From Candidatus Latescibacteria bacterium 4484_107 (GTDB taxonomy: Bacteria; Latescibacterota; 4484-107), in assembly GCA_002059205.1 (NCBI GenBank), contig MVCQ01000106.1, positions 1-10,824 on the forward strand: 10,824 nt of DNA. The letters are read 5' to 3'. The position numbers were made by a program, and so were the translations under genes. The notes under the pieces are model-generated. The model searched no databases and was not told where the DNA came from. It saw only the letters and a program-made list of their open reading frames with translations. Positions 6,871 to 10,824 of the stretch are shown here, piece by piece (the first letter of the stretch is position 1; each line of letters starts with the position of its first letter).

Positions 6871-7881
6871 ATGGCGAAAAGCAAAAAGACAGTGCGGTGT
6901 GCGGTGATCGGGTACGGCCCGGCGTTCAATATGGGGAAGGCGCATTGTGGATGGATGAAGGAGACCGAGGGGTTGGAAATCACTGCGGTGTGCGATTTGG
7001 ATCCGGCGCGCACGGCGGCGGCGGCGGCGGATTTTCCGGGGATCGAGACGTACACCGACGTGGCGGAGATGCTGAAGGATGAGGGGATCGATCTGGTAAC
7101 GGTGGTGACACCGCACAACACGCATGCCCCGTTGGCGATTCAGTGTCTAAAAGCCGGAAAGCACGTGATTGTGGAGAAGCCGATGTGCATTACAGTGGCG
7201 GAGGCGACGGCCATGATCGAGGCCGCGAGAAAGTCCGACGTGATGCTTTCGGTATTTCATAACCGCAGGCATGATGGGGATTTCGCGGCGATCAAGGAAG
7301 TGGTGGACAAGGGGTTGATCGGGGATGTTTTTGAGGTGGAGACCGGCGGTGGGGGATACGGGAAGCCCAGAGCCTGGTGGCGTTCGGATAAGAAGATTTC
7401 CGGTGGCGCGTTTTACGATTGGGGTGCACACTTTGTGGATTGGGCGCTGAATCTGGTGCCGGGGAAAATGGTCGGCGTTACCGGTTTTTTTCACAAGCTG
7501 GTCTGGCACGACGTGACGAACGAAGATCACGTGCACGCGGTGATTCGGTTTGAGAGTGGCGCGGTGGTGGATGTCCAACTCTCCCAGATCGCCCGGATTG
7601 GTCGTCCGCGCTGGCGGATTCTGGGCACGAAAGGAGCGATCCTCGATACGGGCGGAGGGAGTTTTAAGGTGAGCGCAGAGGTGGAGGGGATTCCGGCGGA
7701 AATGGAGGTCAAATATAAGGAAGGCGACTGGCCGAGCTATTACACGAACATCTCGGCACACCTGCTTCGAGGCGAGGCGTTGGAAGTGACGGCGGAGGAG
7801 GGCCGGCGGGTGATCGCGGTGATCGAGACGGCGGAGAAGTCGGCTGCGAGCGGGAAGACGGAGCCGGTTCCGTATAAGTGA
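6871..7881 (+). CDS. Gfo/Idh/MocA family oxidoreductase
   Basis: This is an NAD(P)-dependent sugar or cyclitol dehydrogenase-type enzyme of 336 aa, normal for the family. The Rossmann fold starts at VRCAVIGYGPAFNMGKAH (8-25), an extended version of the GxGxxG loop. VTPHNTHAP and the EKP motif with Lys103 (VIVEKPM, 101-105) mark the active-site edge. The C-terminal domain carries YDWGAHFVDW with Asp183 and His187, the usual catalytic pair region. No Tat or Sec signal is visible at MAKSKKTVRCAV, so it is probably cytoplasmic. The start ATG 6871 has GAGGG at 6862-6866. The substrate cannot be read from sequence. The iron alcohol dehydrogenase downstream might work with it on polyols, but the spacer between them is a long palindrome and co-function is only a guess. 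Confidence 0.9.
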   Translation: MAKSKKTVRCAVIGYGPAFNMGKAHCGWMKETEGLEITAVCDLDPARTAAAAADFPGIETYTDVAEMLKDEGIDLVTVVTPHNTHAPLAIQCLKAGKHVIVEKPMCITVAEATAMIEAARKSDVMLSVFHNRRHDGDFAAIKEVVDKGLIGDVFEVETGGGGYGKPRAWWRSDKKISGGAFYDWGAHFVDWALNLVPGKMVGVTGFFHKLVWHDVTNEDHVHAVIRFESGAVVDVQLSQIARIGRPRWRILGTKGAILDTGGGSFKVSAEVEGIPAEMEVKYKEGDWPSYYTNISAHLLRGEALEVTAEEGRRVIAVIETAEKSAASGKTEPVPYK

Positions 7882-7898
7882 TGGGGAAGCCAGGGACG

Positions 7899-7985
7899 AT
7901 TAGGAAACCAGGAATCCAGGAAGCCGGAGAGGAGTTCGATCGCTTTTATAGGGTGGTTTTTCTCCTGGTTTTCTGGATTCCTAAT
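7899..7985. repeat. Long palindrome ending at the Shine-Dalgarno site
   Basis: Arms 7899-7921 and 7963-7985 are 23 nt each and pair with 20 Watson-Crick, one G-U and two mismatches. Both arms have an 8-nt period. The left is TTAGGAAA, CCAGGAAT, CCAGGAAG, CCGGAGAG from 7900; the right, on the opposite strand, is TTAGGAAT, CCAGAAAA, CCAGGAGA. The loop is 41 nt. The right arm directly abuts the AAGGAGGGG ribosome site (7986-7994), so folding could affect access to it. Confidence 0.9.
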
Positions 7986-8000
7986 AAGGAGGGGTCTAGT

Positions 8001-9131
8001 ATGATACAGGACTTCGGATTTTATATGCCCACGGAGGTGGTGTTTGGAAAGGGCGTCGTGGATCGGGCGGGGGAGGTCGCGGTGCGCTATGGAAAGCGGG
8101 CGCTAATCGTGACGGGGAAGCATTCGGCGAGGGCGAGCGGGGCTTTGGCGCGCGTGGAGGCGTCGCTGTCGGAGGCCGGAATGGCATCTATTCTGTTTGA
8201 TCGGGTGACGCCCAATCCGAGCATCGAACTGGTGGCGGAAGGCGCCGGGGTTGCGCGGGAGACAGAGGCGGATCTGATCGTGGCGATCGGCGGCGGGAGT
8301 CCGATGGATGCGGGGAAGGCGATGGCGATTTTTGCCACGAACGAAGGATCCGCGCGCGATTACTTTGGCGTGAAGACGTACGCACGGCCGCCGCTTCCGA
8401 TTTTTGCGATTCCGACGACGGCCGGCACGGGCAGCGAGGTCACGGAGTACGCGATTCTTACCGATCTTCAGAGTAAAGACAAGAAGTCATTGGCCAGTCC
8501 GACGATTTTTCCGAAGGTCGCGTTGGCCGATCCGGAACTGACGTGTTCGATGTCCCCGGAGATCACGGTGGATACCGGGATTGACGCGCTCACGCACGCA
8601 GTGGAGAGCTATCTGGCCAACCGCTCCACCGCGCTTTCCGATGCGCTGGCCCTGGAGAGTATGGGGATCATCCGGCGAAGTCTAAAGCGGGCGTGGGAGG
8701 ATGGACAGGATCTGGAGGCGCGTGGGGATATGCTGTATGGCTCGATGCTGGCTGGGATGGCCATTGCGCAGACGGGCACGACGATGCTGCACGCGATGGG
8801 GTATCCGCTGACCGTGTTTCACGGCATCGCACACGGGCGGGCCAACGGGATCCTGCTGCCGTACGTGCTGGCATTCGACCGTGTGGATGCGGGGGAGAAA
8901 GTGGGACGCATTGCGGAGATTTTTGGCGGCACGCTCGAGGCGCTTCGAGATTTTGAGGAGGAGATGGGGCTTTCGACCGATCTGAGCGAGGCGCTGCCGG
9001 AAACCGATACCCTGGATGAGATGACGGATCACGTGATGCGCACGAAGAACCTGGCCAACAATCCGCGTCCGGTCGTTCGGGCCGACGTGGAGACGATCTG
9101 GCGGCGGGCGTTGTCCCGGTCATTGGGATGA
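8001..9131 (+). CDS. Iron-dependent alcohol dehydrogenase
   Basis: This group III (iron-activated) NAD(P)-dependent alcohol dehydrogenase has 376 aa, close to the usual 380-390. From ATG 8001 it has the nucleotide-binding GGGSPMD at 97-103, TTAGTGSE at 139-146 and the predicted metal ligands Asp195, His199, His264 and His278. These match the spacing of lactaldehyde reductase FucO. His274 lies in FHGIAHGRAN, also conserved. The start is well fixed by AAGGAGGGG at 7986-7994, six bases upstream. The frame is open back to 7878, but that extension is translated palindrome. Substrate is unknown: 1,3-propanediol, lactaldehyde, butanol and hydroxybutyrate enzymes all share these motifs. It follows the Gfo/Idh/MocA gene on the same strand. 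Confidence 0.93.
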   Translation: MIQDFGFYMPTEVVFGKGVVDRAGEVAVRYGKRALIVTGKHSARASGALARVEASLSEAGMASILFDRVTPNPSIELVAEGAGVARETEADLIVAIGGGSPMDAGKAMAIFATNEGSARDYFGVKTYARPPLPIFAIPTTAGTGSEVTEYAILTDLQSKDKKSLASPTIFPKVALADPELTCSMSPEITVDTGIDALTHAVESYLANRSTALSDALALESMGIIRRSLKRAWEDGQDLEARGDMLYGSMLAGMAIAQTGTTMLHAMGYPLTVFHGIAHGRANGILLPYVLAFDRVDAGEKVGRIAEIFGGTLEALRDFEEEMGLSTDLSEALPETDTLDEMTDHVMRTKNLANNPRPVVRADVETIWRRALSRSLG

Positions 9132-9494
9132 GGGGGCACTTCGTTAGGAGTTAAGCATAGGTTAAATGTGTCCTATTTTGACGAGATGTTTATAGATCTG
9201 TTGATAGATCTTCTATGCCGCTGGATAGCTCATGTTGCTGATGGCATGGCAGCACCTCCGCTCTTGAGGGTATAAGGGGGTTCTTTATGTCCCGAGTTAC
9301 GATGACGGTAAAGCCGCCAACGTCACTGTTCACAGAGCCTCCTTCTCTTTGAGGTCGTTTTCTGTTCGATTAAAAAAGCCTGAGAAGGAAATCCGCGCCA
9401 AGTCTAAGAACCCACTTCACCGTATCCCTTAGAGTCAATAAATGACGTGCGAGATCACAACATTACAGGGAAACAGCTTCATGGAGGTGTGAAA
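9132..9494. other. Intergenic gap before DUF819 gene
   Basis: About 360 nt without an established gene. It holds a possible small - strand ORF (9190-9333), a 21-codon + strand ORF at 9287-9352 preceded by AAGGGGG, and an 8-nt direct repeat ATAGATCT at 9192-9199 and 9204-9211. A weak promoter-like pair, TTGATA with GATAGC at 17 nt, lies near 9201-9230. No strong terminator or recognisable riboswitch is seen, and unlike other spacers there is no long palindrome. Confidence 0.5.
9190..9333 (-). CDS. Possible small protein, 47 aa, unknown
   Basis: On the - strand a GTG at 9333 is preceded four bases away by a perfect AAGGAGG (9338-9344 on the complement). The frame runs 47 codons to TAA at 9190-9192. 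The peptide has a beta-like start, GGFTVIVTRDIKNPL, then a PCHQQHEL segment with one cysteine and two histidines, and ends in DLSTDL, coded by the ATAGATCT repeat. I do not recognise it. It could be a chance ORF or a remnant of a mobile element. It is the only candidate - strand gene away from the right edge. Confidence 0.25.
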   Translation of the reverse strand: MNSDVGGFTVIVTRDIKNPLIPSRAEVLPCHQQHELSSGIEDLSTDL

Positions 9495-10664
9495 ATGGAG
9501 AACGCTTTGATCACCCATTCAACGGGTATTCTTTTTATTCTGGCGGCCAATGCCGCGCTGTGGTTTTTCTTAGAAAAACGGACGGGCTGGAAACTGTTCA
9601 ACTACGTGCCTCCGTTGCTCTTTATCTACGTCCTTCCGGTCATTTTCTCCAATACGGGATTGATTGCGCCGAAGGCTCCGGTATATGGCTGGATGGGAGA
9701 GAGCATGCTGCCGTTTTTTCTGATATTGCTCCTGTTAGACGTCAATGTCCGATCCACGGTGAAGGTGATGGGACGCGGGGTTTTTGTGATGCTCATTGGA
9801 ACCGCGGGCGTGGTGATCGGAGCGCCCATCGCTTACTTTTGGGTGCGTGGCTATTTGGGCCCGGAAGCCTGGAAGGGGTTTGGCGCGCTGGCGGGTTCCT
9901 GGATCGGAGGCACCGGCAACATGGCGGCCGTGGCGGAAGGACTGGGCACACCCGGAAAGTATTTCGGATTGGCGGTGATCGCCGACAATGCCGTGTATTT
10001 GCTTTGGCTGCCCTTGCTTTTGCAATCCAAAAACATGGCGAAGTGGTTTCATAAGTTCACCGGGGTGACCGACAAGCATCTGACCGATTTGAAAAGCGCC
10101 GCGGATGACCTCATTGTAGAAAAAGGCAAGCTGCAAATGCGGCATCTGTTGTATTTGACCGCTATCGGTTTTGGCGGGGCCTACCTCGCGGGCTTGGTGG
10201 CCCAAAGCATACCCGCACTCCCTCCTGTGTTGACGCATGGAACGTATAAGATCCTGTTAGTGACCACCTTCGGATTGCTGTTGTCGTTCACGCCCGCCAA
10301 AAAAATTCCGGGCAGTCACGAATTGGCGATGGCCTTGATCTATCTTTTTGTGGCGCGTATGGGAGCAAAAACCGTCGTGTCCGGCCTGGCCGGAGAGGCC
10401 CTGCCCTTCGTTATTGGCGCATACATCTGGATATGTATTCACGGGTTGTTTATTCTGATGGCCGCCCGGCTCTTCCGGATAGATGTGCACACGGCAGCCA
10501 TCAGCAGTGCGGCCAATATCGGCGGGGCGGCCAGCGCTCCGATCGTGGCCGCTTATCACGACGAACGCTTGGTGCCGGTCAGTATATTGATGGCGTTGAT
10601 CGGCTATGCCGTAGGGAATTATGCGGCTTTCCTCGCTGCGTATTTGTGTAGTCTCGTGGCATAA
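9495..10664 (+). CDS. DUF819 family membrane protein
   Basis: This polytopic inner-membrane protein of 389 aa has roughly ten hydrophobic segments and a short charged cytoplasmic-type linker near residues 185-215. The hallmark GSWIGGTGNMAAVAEG begins at about 134, and a related segment ANIGGAASAPIVAAY begins near 340. Two such glycine-rich segments suggest an inverted-repeat transporter fold. The family is described as a predicted permease with no firm substrate. ATG 9495 has GGAGGTG at 9483-9489; an in-frame GTG at 9447 would add 16 polar residues and is less likely. It is preceded by a 360-nt gap, so it probably has its own promoter. Its stop is only 14 nt from the stop of the - strand aminotransferase fragment. 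Confidence 0.9.
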   Translation: MENALITHSTGILFILAANAALWFFLEKRTGWKLFNYVPPLLFIYVLPVIFSNTGLIAPKAPVYGWMGESMLPFFLILLLLDVNVRSTVKVMGRGVFVMLIGTAGVVIGAPIAYFWVRGYLGPEAWKGFGALAGSWIGGTGNMAAVAEGLGTPGKYFGLAVIADNAVYLLWLPLLLQSKNMAKWFHKFTGVTDKHLTDLKSAADDLIVEKGKLQMRHLLYLTAIGFGGAYLAGLVAQSIPALPPVLTHGTYKILLVTTFGLLLSFTPAKKIPGSHELAMALIYLFVARMGAKTVVSGLAGEALPFVIGAYIWICIHGLFILMAARLFRIDVHTAAISSAANIGGAASAPIVAAYHDERLVPVSILMALIGYAVGNYAAFLAAYLCSLVA

Positions 10665-10678
10665 TTGCCTGCCCTGCA

Positions 10679-10824
10679 TTATGTTTGATTTCGTTTCTCT
10701 TTGCTTACTTTGCGTTTGCTGCGATTATGTCCGTGTATAATAGTCCATAAAGATGAAATGCCGTCAAGATACTTATTGCCGTTTATATCCCATAAATATG
10801 AGCCATCTCCTTTTTCAATAATTA
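10679..10824 (-). pseudogene. bioA: BioA-like aminotransferase fragment, truncated
   Basis: Reading the - strand from the right edge, codons from 10822 give IIEKGDGSYLWDINGNKY and then LDGISSLWTIIHGHNR. This matches the N-terminal region of adenosylmethionine-8-amino-7-oxononanoate aminotransferase (biotin synthesis), where pattern IE(K/R)GxGxYLxDxxGNxYLD and SSLWxxxHGH are usual. After the HGHNR at about 10721 the match ends: 13 lysine/arginine-rich residues follow, then TAA at 10679-10681. The rest of the enzyme, including the PLP lysine, is absent. The segment 10681-10824 has 49 G+C in 144 nt (34%), against 68% in 10501-10560. It may be a transferred remnant, a frameshifted gene or an assembly join. 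The start codon lies outside the window. Confidence 0.7.

Noticed and set aside
7878..8000. N-terminal extension of the alcohol dehydrogenase
   Set aside because: It translates the palindrome and lies before a perfect Shine-Dalgarno site; iron alcohol dehydrogenases start at the FGFYMPTEVVFG region.
9150..9190. Insertion-sequence-like end (TGTCCTATTTTGAC)
   Set aside because: It vaguely resembles some IS ends, but no transposase, matching inverted end or target duplication is visible.
10735..10741. TATAAT-like box near the right edge
   Set aside because: It lies inside the BioA-like coding fragment in AT-rich DNA with no matching -35; likely chance.

Overview
The window reads as a chromosomal stretch from an uncultured Gram-negative-type bacterium. 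The genes are GC-rich with G/C-ending codons, have clear Shine-Dalgarno sites, and are mostly housekeeping or metabolic. An MlaF-type ATPase implies an outer membrane. The Gfo/Idh/MocA oxidoreductase has a GYGPAFNMG nucleotide-binding loop of a kind I associate with PVC-type or related candidate phyla, but that placement is a guess. Every gene I consider firm is on the + strand, except a gene fragment on the - strand at the right edge.

Layout: 82-819 MlaF-type ABC ATPase; 906-1238 thioredoxin; 1239-1536 gap without a credible gene; 1601-3547 single-chain transketolase; 3594-5315 OLD-like ATPase-TOPRIM protein with lower GC than its neighbours; 5338-6350 purM broken by an internal deletion and frameshift; 6457-6822 VanZ-like membrane protein; 6871-7881 Gfo/Idh/MocA oxidoreductase; 8001-9131 iron-dependent alcohol dehydrogenase; 9132-9494 gap with one possible small - strand ORF; 9495-10664 DUF819 membrane permease; 10679-10824 AT-rich fragment of a BioA-like aminotransferase on the - strand.

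The genes do not form one obvious pathway. Transketolase (pentose phosphate), the two oxidoreductases and PurM (purines) are general metabolism. The ATPase-TOPRIM protein looks like an inserted single-gene defence or DNA-processing element between two housekeeping genes.

The most unusual signal lies between the genes. Five different long imperfect palindromes (5-55, 1537-1582, 6361-6442, 6818-6852, 7899-7985) lie just upstream of a gene start. In four of them the right arm ends 0-9 nt before the Shine-Dalgarno site. Their sequences are unrelated to each other, but each has arms built from short near-repeats of 7 or 8 nt. The same kind of 7-nt array appears without a palindrome at the end of mlaF (804-870, partly duplicated as a perfect 29-bp tandem repeat) and inside the transketolase reading frame (2492-2540), where it encodes part of the interdomain linker. 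I do not recognise a named element class that fits.
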